NCBI GenBank assembly: GCA_963691655.1
Contig: OY829329.1
Coordinates: 51,189,279 to 51,253,278, forward strand
Source of the DNA: Toxonevra muliebris
Taxonomy: Eukaryota; Arthropoda; Insecta; Diptera; Pallopteridae
Reading direction: 5' to 3'
Length of the DNA stretch: 64,000 bases
Below, one piece after another: positions 46,961 through 58,705 of the stretch (position 1 is its first letter; each line of letters opens with the position of its first letter). Under the pieces are notes generated by a model. It saw only the letters and a list, made by a program, of their open reading frames with translations, searched no databases and had not been told where the DNA came from. Both the position numbers and the translations under genes were made by a program.

Positions 46961-47656
46961 AAACGTAATGTCTCCAGTGAATTGGCGAAAATGCTAGATA
47001 TGACGTCATTGTTGTCCGGTCAAACCTTGAAGATCCAGGAACGATAGAAAGAACTTATTACCCGATTATGTTTTTTTTTAGAGAAAACTGCTTGCCTAAA
47101 TAAAAAATTTATTAAAAAATTGATTTGAAAAATTTGTTTGAAAGAAAGTTGAAGGAGGTACATAATTTTAATATAAGTTCACTTTAGGTACAAAAAAAAT
47201 ATCAAACGATTCCGTCATGACATTCAGGAAAATAGAAAACAAATAGAAGAACATCCCTTACAATTTCGAGCTAACTGCTTCAAAAAATCGAAAAGAAGAA
47301 AGAAATACACACACACAGATACAAACCTACAAAGATAAACAGAAAAGATGTTTACAAGTCAATGAAATGTGAAATCAAATGAAATAATTACATTTAATTA
47401 ATTAACTGAATATGTACACATAAAATCTCTTTTATATGTCTCCAAAAAATATTCAATTCGAGCGAAGGACATGAGAAAAGATATAGAAAAATTATATAAT
47501 TTTAATATAATTATTTCCACAATTCATAATTTTCTATAAAAAGCATAAAAATTAGAAATGATACCTTAAATTTAGAATTAGAGATGTATGAAAATACTAC
47601 AGAGTCAGAGGGTCTCAATTAAAAATCGCCATAAAAATGATTAATCTATAGAACAG
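46961..47656. other. Noncoding spacer
   Basis: No feature seen. Confidence 0.4.
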
Positions 47657-48390
47657 TACACCCAGAAAAATACCCATCTCTAGAACAAAGAAAAAGTTTC
47701 CTCAATTTAAATCCTCGAAAATTTCTCTCGTTTAAGTAAATTTTCCTCAAAATTAAGAAAAATGTGCTCCTTTCAGGCAACCATGGTGTTCAATTTGGAG
47801 TAAGTTTTTTCTTCATTTTTGGAGATTTAATTGCGGTGCTGCCCACCTTGAAATCAAATTCCAAGTTTCAATGAAATTGTAAATAAATTGTAATGAAATT
47901 GTAAAAAAATAAATTGATAAAAAAGTAAATAAAATACAAGAGAATAGGGTGTGGTAAATGGGCATCTTCAAATATAATTTTTTTCTAAAACTTAGTCCTT
48001 ACAACGCGTCTCTGCATAAAATTTGAACTCAAGAGCCTTTATGAATTACTTGGTCTATTGTTAACATAAATGCGCATGGAACAATTGACATTTCCATAAA
48101 CCTGTTTTTTTCCAAAATTTAGTCGCACCAGCATATAAAAATTCAAGCACCATTTGGCTGCAAAACAAAAGTATCAAAATACCATAAAAGAACAAATAAC
48201 CTTATTTGGAATAAAATAAGTTAATTAAACTTACATACTATTTTTGCATAAAAAATGAAAATGTGAGAAAGAGACGAATATACCAAAATTGTTCTCCATC
48301 TTTGTATATACTTTCTTTTGAATTTTTAAGTCGGCGTCTCTATTTCAAGCGAAGTGGTTATTGATATAATTTTTGAAAAAAATATATATA

Positions 48391-49590
48391 CAGGGTGACA
48401 ATCGTAAAGTGACGCACACATTTCAGCAGTTATTTTCAAAAGGACGTACTTCCATTAAGTACAATTAAGTGTTAACATTGCTGAATATATAAGCATTCAT
48501 TTGAACCCCACCTCATTCAGTATAACCTTCTTTAGCCTGCACACATGCCTTTAATCGATCCGGAAATCGTAGGACTGTTCGCCGCAGGACTTCCAGACTG
48601 TGGTGTTGAGATGCACAAGCCTTACTCTCTAAAATACTCCAAATAGAGTAGTCCATTGGATTCAAGTCTGGGGAGTATGGTGGCCATTCTTGAGATGTTA
48701 TGAATCCAGAAAAATTGTCTTTTATCCATGTTTGCGTTAATTTTGCCATGTGGGAAGGTGCAGAATCTTGCTGGAAAGTCCAGTTTTCATTTCCAAATGT
48801 ATCTTGGGCCCAGGGAAGAACATGTTCATTTAAAATGCTCCGATAAACAACCTGGTCAATTTTAACACCCTCTTCAACGAATATTAGAGGGGTTCTGGCA
48901 TTAGCGGAAATTCCTGCCCATACCATAAAGGAAGCTGGCTTTTGAACTCGGCCAACAGTCCTATTTTGTTGCGGTGATGATGTTAGCCACATTCGGTCAT
49001 TTTGCGCATTGAAATGTTGTTCAACCGTGAAAATTTGTTCATCTGTAAACAAGATATTTTCAACATTTTCTAACACGAAGGAGCGTAGCAATGCCTTGCA
49101 TCTTTACTGTCGCAAATCTTTTTTTGTGTCAGATCTTGAGCTTTTCGGAGCTTGTACGGCTTAAGATTAAGCTTTGATTTTGTAATGATTCGCACTGTTT
49201 CACGGTTTACTCACACTTCCTTAGCGATTTTTCTCTTTGAGCGCCTTGGATTTCGCTTGATTCGTTTACGAATTTTTTCTGTTAAACCAGTAGTGGCAAC
49301 TGTTGAAAATTTTCCCCGGTCTCTAGCTCGGTCTACCGTACGACTTGACAAATTTAAAGCCTTTGCAATTTGACGGCTACTATAATTTGCCAAATGAAAT
49401 TTCATAATTTCACGACGAATATTTTCCTTGTCCATTTTTATGGAAATTTCAAAATGTAATAACAAAAATTCAAATGAAATTAAAAGCAAAGCCAGTGATG
49501 AATGAATTTGCTTTTTAAATTAAAGTAACGGTAAATGGCAAAGCTTGCTGCAGAGTATTAAACTTGCGTCACTTTACAATTGTCACCCTG
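48391..49590 (-). mobile_element. maT (DD37D) transposon, copy 1
   Basis: The ends CAGGGTGACAATCGTAAAGT and the inverse of CAGGGTGACAATTGTAAAGT have TA on both sides (48389-48390 and 49591-49592). It is 1200 bp long, about 84 bp shorter than the copy at 61732-63015 because of two internal deletions. Confidence 0.88.
48513..49435 (-). pseudogene. maT transposase, copy 1 (two deletions, stops, frameshift)
   Basis: It starts MDKENIRREIMKFHLANYSS at 49433-49435. The HTH lacks 12 residues (a 36-bp deletion) between SSRTVDRA and RDRGKFS. A TGA replaces Gly after KKIAKEV-like sequence (RKIAKEV). The shared frameshift and TAA follow near 49095-49115. The catalytic half is in another frame: LFTDEQIF, QQDSAPSH and YSPDLNPMDYSIW. 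A second deletion of about 45 bp removes the segment between HHSLE and VLRRTV. It is dead. Comparison with 61887-62893 makes the lesions clear. Confidence 0.85.
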
Positions 49591-50068
49591 TATATTTATA
49601 TATACATATATCGTGAAAAAAATAAAATATATTGAAAAGATATAAATTTCAATAAACTTCAATTTGTAATTTTTTGGTGGCCATAAGGATCTTTTGATCA
49701 TTTCAAGGCGACGATGCCTGTAGTGTTTGTAAAAATACGAATGTAAACCTTAATTCTTATTAAAAATAAAATAATAAATGAACACAAGTAAAAAAAACAT
49801 GATTTCTATGCATTTTAATTAAAACAATATTGTAGAAAATATTCCATAAATTGAGGATCTCTTTTCCAAAAAGTAAATTGACTTTAATCTATGGAAAATT
49901 ATTCCCCAAACTGAGAAAAAATTTACCTAAATTATATACAATTCCTCATATTTGAAAAATATTTCGTCAACTCAAAGAAATTTTATATACCTAAATGAGG
50001 AAACCGTTTCTATGGCGCCAAATCATTCCCGTTTTTCCTCAATTTTATAGCCGTTTTTCTTCGAACCA

Positions 50069-50955
50069 AGTAACAACATAATTGATGCAGATGAATAAAA
50101 AGTTATATGAAAAAAACGAAAAAACCTGTAACCTGCTACCCTTCCTCGGCTACCCCAACCTCTGGACAGACTAATGCAAAAATATCAGATGTTATAATAA
50201 AAATTGCTTCCAATGCTCGCTAGCAAGAACTTTACAAATAGCTTTAAAACAGGAATCTTGAAGCCTGAATAGACTGTTCAAATGAGTATCATTATTGATA
50301 CAACTACAAATTGTAGTTGAGAGCCACTGCTTTAAAACAAACATTATTGTGGATACAAAGTTTATGCCCTTCACTTAATCCGGCAACAAATTGTGTGGTA
50401 ATAGTTTGAGCATAAGGAAAACAAAAAAAATTTTAGATTTTTTGTCTTTTTACATTGTTGAAATTGTAACAAATTTTAGTTTGTTGAAAGTTTTTACAAT
50501 GACAACGGGAAATTTTTGTTGAGTAATAGTTCTTTTTGAAAAATTATTTGCTTACTTTTCATGTACATAAGTATATATTTTTAAAAAATTTTGTACTTTT
50601 ACAAGTTTTTCTTTCAAATGACATGATTTATGTGTATAGCAAGCACCTGTAAGGTACAAACATCGAAAAACATAATGAAATATAAAGAATATATATTAAA
50701 TATGGTTATGTTATAACTCAGTCGTTCTTGGACGGCCCCAAATTCTATATTTTACATTTTAACCCTCTAGCTACCAAATTTTTAATTGATTTAAAAAAAA
50801 AAAATTGGGATTGATAAATTTTGATGTAAAAAGCATAAATCTGATCTCAAAACCCTAAAAAATTTAATGGGCGTTTTTTTTTTTGAAGCCGGAAAGGTTG
50901 AATATCGAAAAGTATTTGTTGTTGAATAAACTTTTTATCAATATGTTTTTAATAA
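50069..50955. other. AT-rich spacer
   Basis: No gene. Possible small TTAACCC-ended hairpin at about 50758-50900, not well supported. Confidence 0.35.
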
Positions 50956-50959
50956 TTAA

Positions 50960-53480
50960 ATATTTCTGAAGTCAAAACCAATTAAATCAAATCTGATAAC
51001 GAAAAGTCGGAAGAAAATCATACATAATGTAAAAAAGTTACTTGAAATAAAGTTTGCTGAAGTTAAGTCAAATGAAATATATACAGAAGAAGAACAGTTA
51101 GATAAAGGCACTTCAGATGGAGTCAAATCAGTTGAGAAAAGTAATATTCTAAATGAAATTTGAATAGCCTTAACTTAATATGTATGAAGAAGTCAGATGG
51201 AATCATATCTGATGTAGCAGAAGTCAGATCAAATCTAGGCAGAAAAAACAAAATCAGATAAAGTCGTTATAGAAAAATTAATAATCAGATTTTGTCATGA
51301 GACCGATGAAGTCGAAACAGATGAAGCCAAATACAAAAAAGTCATATGAAGAAAAGTATAGCATGATGAAGAAAAGTCAAATGAAATTAGGACAGTAAAA
51401 CAATTCAGATTAAAATGTTTCAGATTAAGGCAAATCTAATGAGAAAAAAAATATTTTGATTGATGAAAAGTCAAGTTTATTTAGAGTACTACGAAAACCA
51501 GATAAATAAAATTGAGAAATACAAAATTGAGTCAGAAGGAAAAAAAAATCAGATGAACTCAAGATAGAAACCAGTCAGTCAGCTTTTAAAACTCTGAGCT
51601 CATCATCATACACCATAAAATCCAATTTTGCTTATTTCAAACAGGAATAAAGTTTCATAGTTTTGATTTCGGGTCATAAAGGTTTCGGTGTAAATGAAAG
51701 GGTCTTGTGAAAAGGGGAGGCACTTAGATCCTTCATGGGTTCCGAACTTTTTTGCAGTGTATCATCAAAATACATACCAACAATAATAAGCGATTGGAAA
51801 ACAAAAGCTCTCAAAGACTATGGGACCAGACAGAAAGATCTCCGACAGACTAAGAAAGTTATTAACCAAATTACCATAATCGAGAAATTCATATCTTGAC
51901 TTGGAAAAAACTCAGATGAATTTAAATTTAATAAAGAATAAAGATGGAATCAATTATGTCGAAGTCAAGTTTGTTGAGATGAAAAACGAAAAATCAAATG
52001 AAGTCGAATCTGATTGAAAATATGATAGGTGGAGTCAAACTTGATTCAGATGAAATCAAAATATGATGAAGTTAAGTCCACAAAAATTCTTGATGAAAAA
52101 AATTATTATAATGATTGGAAAAACGAATTCAGATTATGTCGAGACGAATATTAAAAATCAAATTATATCAAGGTAGAAAAAACATTTTATGATGAAAATG
52201 TGGTCAAAATAAATGAGGTCGAAAATGATAAAGTAAAATGTGATGAAGAAGGAGAATTAAATTAATTCGAGCTAAATGTAGAAATTTAGTTGTAATCAAG
52301 TTTGAGGAAGTCATGTCTACTAAAACCTCTGATGAAGAAAAGTCAGTCGGAATTACGTTTTATGGAGAAAAGTCTGATAAAGTTAATACAAGGTTGAGAC
52401 GTAGGCAGAAGAAAAAAAATTAGATGAAGTTGAGATAGAAACAAAAATGCTCGATATATTCAAAATGAATGATGAAATTAGGACAGAAGAAGGATAGTCA
52501 GATAAAGTCAAACCTAAGAAGAGAAGATAAAATATTCGCGGATATCAAATACAGAAAGTCAAGGTTGTTAAAGAAGAGAGATATAAAAGCCGGATAAATA
52601 AATTGAAGGCACAGAAAATTTATTTAGAAAAAAAATTACACTGTTCTACAAATGGAAACTTTTGAGAACGAGCCGAGACAGGACAAATGCACTTAGGGTA
52701 ATGGGGGTCGCTGAGTCCGAATCCGTGGTTCGTTTTGCTCTGCTACGTCACAATTTTTTTTATTGACATAAAAAATTTTAAAATTGAAAAAAAGAAAAAA
52801 ATTAAAAATGCAGTTCATATTTTTATCATCAAAACATCCATTTTAACAAAAAAAAATTTCGATTTTTTTTATTTTTTAACTTTAAAAATTTAAAAAAAAA
52901 ATTTTTTGTTTTAATTAATTTATTTTTTGTAATTTTTTTCATCCTTGTTATCATCGTTCACGAACGGAAACCAAAATAGATAGATCAATAAAGTAACTTG
53001 CGAAAAAAATTGTTTTTGAACCTGGCTCAGGAACGGCTCAGCGACAAAGTGTCATATTGCACCGCTGGGCATTACTGGGTTAAGCTAACAACGAGATAAA
53101 AGTGAACGATGATAACGAGGATGAAAAAAATTACGAAAAAATAAATTAATTAAAAAAATTTTATTTTTTAAATATTTTAAAGTTTTAAAATAAAAAAATT
53201 AAACAATTTTTTTTTGTAAAAATGGATGTTTTGATGAAAAAAAATATGAACTGCATTTTTATTTTTATTTTTATTTTTTCAAATTTTAAAGATTTTGATG
53301 TCAATTGTGACGTAGCAGAGCAAAACGGACCACGGATTCGGACTCAGCGACCCCCATTACCCTAAGGACACCTATCCCGTCACTGTTAATTTTTGGCTGT
53401 TGAACAGTGTAATCAGATAAACTTAAGAAAGAAAAGTAAAAGTCAAATCGGATGAAGTCAGACTGTCAGAGAGACTGTAG
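50960..53480 (+). repeat. Degenerate GATGAAGTCAAATC-type repeat block
   Basis: Short related motifs recur throughout: GATGAAGTCGAA, AAGTCAAATGAAAT, GAAAAGTCAGATGAA, AGTCAAATCAGATAA. They continue right up to the foldback at 52638 and resume after 53410 (AAGTCAAATCGGATGAAGTC). It is an eroded minisatellite, more than 1.7 kb without the insert. No open frame survives. Confidence 0.6.
52638..53410. mobile_element. 773-bp foldback element with ACACTGTTC ends
   Basis: ACACTGTTCTACAA at the left faces TGTTGAACAGTGT at the right. Arms of roughly 320 bp are mirrored: GGGTAATGGGGGTCGCTGAG at the left and CTCAGCGACCCCCATTACCC at the right, then TGACGTAGCAGAGCAAAACG opposite its complement, and TCATCGTTCACGAACG opposite GTGAACGATGATAACG. 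A loop of about 90 bp separates them. The ends resemble family D (13087). TA may be the target. Confidence 0.82.
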
Positions 53481-55430
53481 AATTCCTGACATATCAAGTA
53501 AATATTTTATTTGAACAAAGAAATATTTCAATAAACACATAATTGTGGATCGCCACTCAATCTAGAAATGTTTACTCAGAGTTCAAATTTTCCTCATGCT
53601 TATACAACAAATAAAGACAGTTTTCTTAATTATAAGTTTCACATTGCACTGCATATTTTCCTTTACACATACTACTTAAATTAAAACATTTATTTTGCAT
53701 CTTTAAAACTTTAAAGCAACTAACTCTACATAAGTAGTAGCAAAAATAATACTTGAAATATTTATGCATACATTATTAATCTTCCATTCTATCCTCTCCA
53801 CTTTAACTTGAACTTTCTCTTAATTGATTTATTGCAATTTGAATTTGCATTAATTATGAAATCACTGAATTAATAATCGTATCTATTTATCTTTATCTTC
53901 AGAGTAGGTACTATTTACATACATATAGAGAGTAAGTAATCAACTGCAATTATAAAATCGTTCATATTTGTAGAAAATTGCAATAGACGCCATCGTCATT
54001 TACGGCTACTGCTGCATTAAACGATTAGTATTTGAACTTTGAAGTTTGCAGCGTTTGCGGTATAGAGAGATATGTTGAAGTTTATTTGCGTTTTGCGTTG
54101 GCGGTGTCTGTCTGCGTGCCATATACTATACATACATATATATATATAGATACTGAAAGCTGACAGAGATACATCATTATGAAAAACTGGTACATTAATT
54201 TTACTACAACTACTACTGCAATTGCTGTGCCAGTGCCAGTGCATGCATATTCTAACAATTTAATCATAAAAAATACAAAAAAAAAAAAAAATTATTAATT
54301 ACTTTTGACTTTACTATGAGTACGTGCGTTTTATTCGTTTCTGTATTTGTGCATTGGGTTGATTTTTGATGTGAGTATTTCATTTTCATATTCTTCTCAA
54401 TGGTGCAAATTATGGTGAAGCCAAGTCGTCTGTCCAACTAATTTTGAATGGCGCTTTCAGTTATTTACATGCATACATACATACATAAAAACACATATAT
54501 ACATGGCATATGTAGAAATTCATGGCTGGATATGCATGATATTTGTTCAACGTTGCATTCGAGCGGATGAATGGGATTTAAAAATGCAACCAAGCATCCG
54601 TTACATTACAAGTGTATTTCAGATAGGAGATATTGAAAAACAAACACTCATATATAGAATATTTATACTTTTCGCACTGTCCTCCACCTATATACACATA
54701 GAATTAATATTTATTTTTCTATTCAAGGAAAAACTGTATAAAAATTCAATAGAAATTTTGCTGAAATATTAATGATTTATTATCGTAATTAAACCATTTC
54801 AAGTTCCTTAATTTTATTACCTACATGTATCTGCATATGTACGTAAAATAATTACATATTTCATATAGCATATATTCATCTCAAAGAATCAACATTACAA
54901 ACATCCTAACCCTTTGAAGTTATTGGCCAAACTAAAGCTATCAACTTGTAAATACTTGGCTCCTTACCGCTGTTTCAATTCACTTCTGTTTCATGTGGAA
55001 CCTAATTTCATTGCCATTTTAATATGTTTCGTTTTCAGTTTGTCTCACATTTCAAATAATTTAATTTTTTATTACATATGTTTCGGTTTCATTTTTTGGC
55101 AAAGAAAAATGGAATAATGTTTATTATTTCCTTTTTTTTCGTTCGAAACTTCTTTGAACATGTGGTGGATTGTAAATTGTTTCATTTCTACTTGTTTCCA
55201 GTTCTAATTTGCTCTGCCAAAGCAACATGTTGCTTGTTTGTAAACAGGTATTTTGTATTTTTATAAACATGCTGCTAGCAACTTCTCTAAATGTTGTGCT
55301 ACTTACATCTTCTACGAACTTAACTACTGCGGCCAAAAATTTGAATCTAAGTTTTCAAATCTTAATCGGTGGTTGTTTGGAGCTATGGCGTATGAAACGT
55401 TATTTAAATTATGCAACTTATTGATAATGA
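53481..55430. other. TE-poor noncoding DNA
   Basis: Contains ACATACATATATATA motifs (about 54126), a poly-A run at 54278 and CATACATACATAC near 54471. Frames between 54503 and 55424 lack recognisable domains. No gene is supported. Confidence 0.4.
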
Positions 55431-55435
55431 TCAGA

Positions 55436-57170
55436 ATGGGATGAAAAGAGAAGACGGATGAGAAGAAAAGTGGGTTAGAAGACAAGGAGATGAGAAAAAA
55501 GGGGACAAGAAGATAATAGAATGACAAGACAAGAGGTTGAGAAGAGAAAGGGAGGAGAAGAAAAGGCGGTGAGAAGAGAATAGGAAAAGAAGAGAATGAG
55601 ACGAAAAAAGAAGTGGATTAGAAGAGAAGGTGTGAGAAAAGAATGGGATGAGAAGAGAATATGATGAGAAGAGAATATGGTGAAAAGAGAAGGTTACGAG
55701 GCGAGGGCAAATGAAGAGAAGGGAAAATGAAGAGATGGAGATGGAAAGTAATGGTTGAAAAGAAAAAGTGTGGGGAAAAGACAGGGCTAAGAAGGCAAGG
55801 AGCTGAGAAGGAAAAGTGATAAGGGGATGAGAAAATAAGGTAATGAAAAGAGGTGATGGGGAAAAGAATAGGATGAAAAGAGGAGACAAGAAAAGAGATG
55901 AGAAGAGAAGGGGACGAGAAGCGAATGGAGAGAATAAAAAGGATGAAAATAGAAAGAGATAAGAAGAGAAAGGTCTGAGAGAGAAGACGAAAAATGGATG
56001 AGAAAAGAAAGTGAATTAGCATCGAAGGAGATGAGTAAGTTGATAGGAATCAGGGATGCCAACTCATTTTTTCTTTCTCCCCGATAGATCTCGAGAAGTT
56101 TCCCGATTTTCGATCGAATTCCCCGCATCATATAATTTCATATTAAACAGCGCGACACCCATTTTTCATACAAACATTTTACAAAACATTTGACCTCAAG
56201 GAGTGTTATATTAAGGCGACCCTGAATTTTCTCAGCCCAAAACTTAACCAATTTTTACGAGACTGATAGATTAATAGAAATGTACTTTCTGACTTCGGAA
56301 TTCTTTTGGCACATGGGAGATTTCACTTCGAGGGAACCCACTCTCAAAATTGATCCGGCTCAAGCTTGCACAAAGTTTAATGCTATTGGGTAGTATATAG
56401 TTGCCACACCAAATTTGAACGAGATGGGGTGTTTTGAGTTACTAGACGTTCATATCGATAGATAAACAAGCCTCAGCCCACTTTTGGATATCAAAGTTCT
56501 CAAAGGAGAAGGCATGGCCTCTCTTTTGACTCAAATAAAAAATGACCAAAACTTGTTTTGAAAAAACGAGTTCAAAATTTTGACTATCGGTTTTTAACAT
56601 ATAAAATATATTTCATCTTCGTTATGATGGCTGATCGTCTGCAGATGAGTCAGCAAGGATTAAAAGTTATTAATCAGGAGGTGCTGGACTAAGGCATAGC
56701 TCTCTGAATGGTCGAAAGAGAAGACGAAGCGCCGCGCGACTGTTTTGACCTGACTGATACTCGGTGCTATAATCGTCTATATCTACAAAAGCACTCCGCG
56801 TCTCTCTCTGAAATTTTCACAAAATACTTTCGAAATATAATGCACTCTTTTGCAAAAATCGATTTCTCCAAACCAATAAATCGCTGGGCCAACTTAAGAA
56901 AAGGCGAAGATTTTAAGACCCAAAATATGAAATATTGCGTAAGTTAAACGTGTTTCATTCTATAAAATTTTACAAAAAAATATTCTAGACTTTTATGACT
57001 AAAAGCTGAACAACATCGGATTCCCCGCACGCAGTAAAATTCTCCGCAAATCGGGGAATTCCCCGCAAGTTGGCAAGTTGGCATCGCTGATGGGAATAGA
57101 AGAGGATAATAAGAAGAGAAGGGGATGGGTAGAGAAGCATATGAAAAGAATTAAAAGAAAAGAGCGGGGA
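55436..57170 (+). repeat. Purine-rich GAGAAGAGAAGGGGATGA array, split by a MITE
   Basis: Variants of GATGAGAAGAGAAGGGG fill 55436-56050 and resume at 57090-57170 (GAAGAGAAGGGGATGGGTAG). The array gives several spurious minus-strand S/F/L-rich frames. The interruption is the hAT-like element at 56051-57089. Confidence 0.78.
56051..57089 (+). mobile_element. 1039-bp hAT-like MITE, family E copy 2
   Basis: It begins CAGGGATGCCAACTCATTTT and ends GGCAAGTTGGCATCGCTG, inverse CAGCGATGCCAACTTGCC. Octamers ATAGGAAT (56043-56050) and ATGGGAAT (57090-57097) differ by one base and form an 8-bp duplication within the host array. Near both ends sit CCCCG/CGGGGAATT motifs. The 79-codon frame at 56708 lacks motifs. 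Family mate at 6265-7257. Confidence 0.82.
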
Positions 57171-57436
57171 ATGGGTGGCAAAACTCGTTTATCTGTTAGC
57201 TGGGTACAACTTTCAAATTCAGACGGATGCTTGATAACGTTTGAAGCAATCAAAATTCTTAATAAAAATAAGGTGTAAGACAAAAACTTTATATGAGTCA
57301 AGTATTAAAATATAACATAGTTAGAATTTGCCAATTCAATTTATGATTTTCAATTAGGGCCAAAACTAGATAGAGAAAAACTAAAAACGCCATCATGTTC
57401 AGCGTTTATAGTTACATTGTGTCATAAAATGTATCA

Positions 57437-58705
57437 GACTAATTCGAGGTCAAGGAGTTCAGTGGTGATAACCGTTTTTGCCCTATCAGCAGTGTTCCAT
57501 ACAATTTTTTTTTTGAAATTTTGGTTTGGGGATATACTACGAAGTTACATGATCCTCTTCTTATTGCGATGAAAATTGGTATCGAGGGATGAAAAAACTG
57601 AATCTGATATTAATTTGCAGAAAAAAAAATTTTAAACATACCTCCCATACAAAAAACCCCCAACAAGTGGAAAATTTGAATGGGAGGTACCCTTATTTTA
57701 CATCGAAATAAATTAAGTTTTTGCACACATCATTTTTTTCGTTAAAAAATTAGGTTCTAAAAGTTTTAGAACAATCGGCTAAAAATAAAGCATCCAGTTC
57801 TCATCATGAGCGATCAAACGTTACTAAACGAAAATTACACTATCCGACAAAAATAAATTTTTCCTAAAATAACAAGGTTTTGCAAGTAGATTCTGATAGA
57901 ACTCGGGAGAAAAAATTATACGGGTCTCTGCGTTTTAAAAGTTTACGTCAAATTCTTTTGTATGCGGGCCTAAAGCTTGCCCATTTCTAACAGATTAAGT
58001 AAAATAAACCATAAGACAACTTGTTAGTTTTGGATCAAAGCTTGTTTGTATGCTCGAAAATTTGTAGTAGAATTTCCCTTAGAATATTTTCCTCCAACAT
58101 ATTAACCCTTTAGCTCCCACCAGTACGGGTAATTTTTGCCCTTATCGAAAAAAGTTACTTTTTTGACCCATTACGAGGGTTGACAGAGGGTTAATATGTT
58201 CAAGAAATATGTTGCCCATAAAATTTAAACATAGATCACTGAACAATAAAAATCTGTAAACTTAGTTTTAGGAAACATAAACCCAAATTTCAAAAATGTT
58301 TCAAATTTTCAGCTTTTATGAGAACTGGATCCTTATTTTTGAGCCGATTGTACTAAAACTTTCAGAAACTAATTTCTTAACGAAAAAAATTATGTGTGCA
58401 AAAATTTAATTTATTTCGATGTAAAATAATGGTACCTCCCATACAAATATTCCACTTTTTGGGGATTTTTGACGGTTTTTTGTATGGGAGGTATGTCGAA
58501 AATAATTTTTTTTTGCAAATAAATATCAGATTCAGTTTTTTCATGCCAAAAAACCCCTCGATACTAATTTTCACCGCAGTAAGAAGAGGAACATGTAACT
58601 TCGTAGTAAACCCCCAAACCAAAACTTTAAAAAAAAATTTGATTGAAACAATGCCGGTAGGGGGAAAAACGGTTATCACCACTGAATTCCTTGACCCCAA
58701 ATTAG
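57437..58705. mobile_element. Inverted-repeat element with a family D copy at its centre
   Basis: Arms of about 380 bp: GGTCAAGGAGTTCAGTGGTG at 57448 mirrors CACCACTGAATTCCTTGACC at about 58678-58697. GTATCGAGGGATGAAAAAAC mirrors its complement near 58540, and CATACCTCCCATACAAAAAA mirrors TTTTTTGTATGGGAGGTATG. Between the arms (57838-58318) lies family D sequence. The facing frames at 58377-58751 and 58396-58794 are by-products. Confidence 0.75.
57838..58318. mobile_element. Family D foldback, copy 2 (right arm missing)
   Basis: It starts CACTATCCGACAAAAATAAA and follows 13087-13580 closely, including the central TTAACCCTTTAGCTCCCACC and GACAGAGGGTTAATATG pair. It stops where copy 1 enters its right arm, exactly at the start of the host element's right arm. 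Confidence 0.68.

Larger units (their letters stand above)
47657..50068. mobile_element. Possible noncoding element with repeated TTTCCTCAATTTA motifs, hosting a maT copy
   Basis: Both flanks of the maT insertion carry several versions of TTTCCTCAATTTAA and its complement. AGAAAAAGTTTCCTCAATTT near 47690 is mirrored by CTAAATGAGGAAACCGTTTC near 49995. Clustered short subterminal repeats of this kind mark the ends of some DNA transposons. Outer borders and target duplication are not clear. Confidence 0.4.

Noticed and set aside
50758..50900. Small piggyBac-like MITE (TTTAACCCTCTAGC... and inverse of TTCAACCTTTCCGG)
   Set aside because: Ends match only loosely and TTAA is missing on the right.
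55431..56131. Overlapping Ser/Phe/Leu-rich minus-strand frames
   Set aside because: They mirror the purine-rich GAGAAGAGAAGG array and cross into a MITE.
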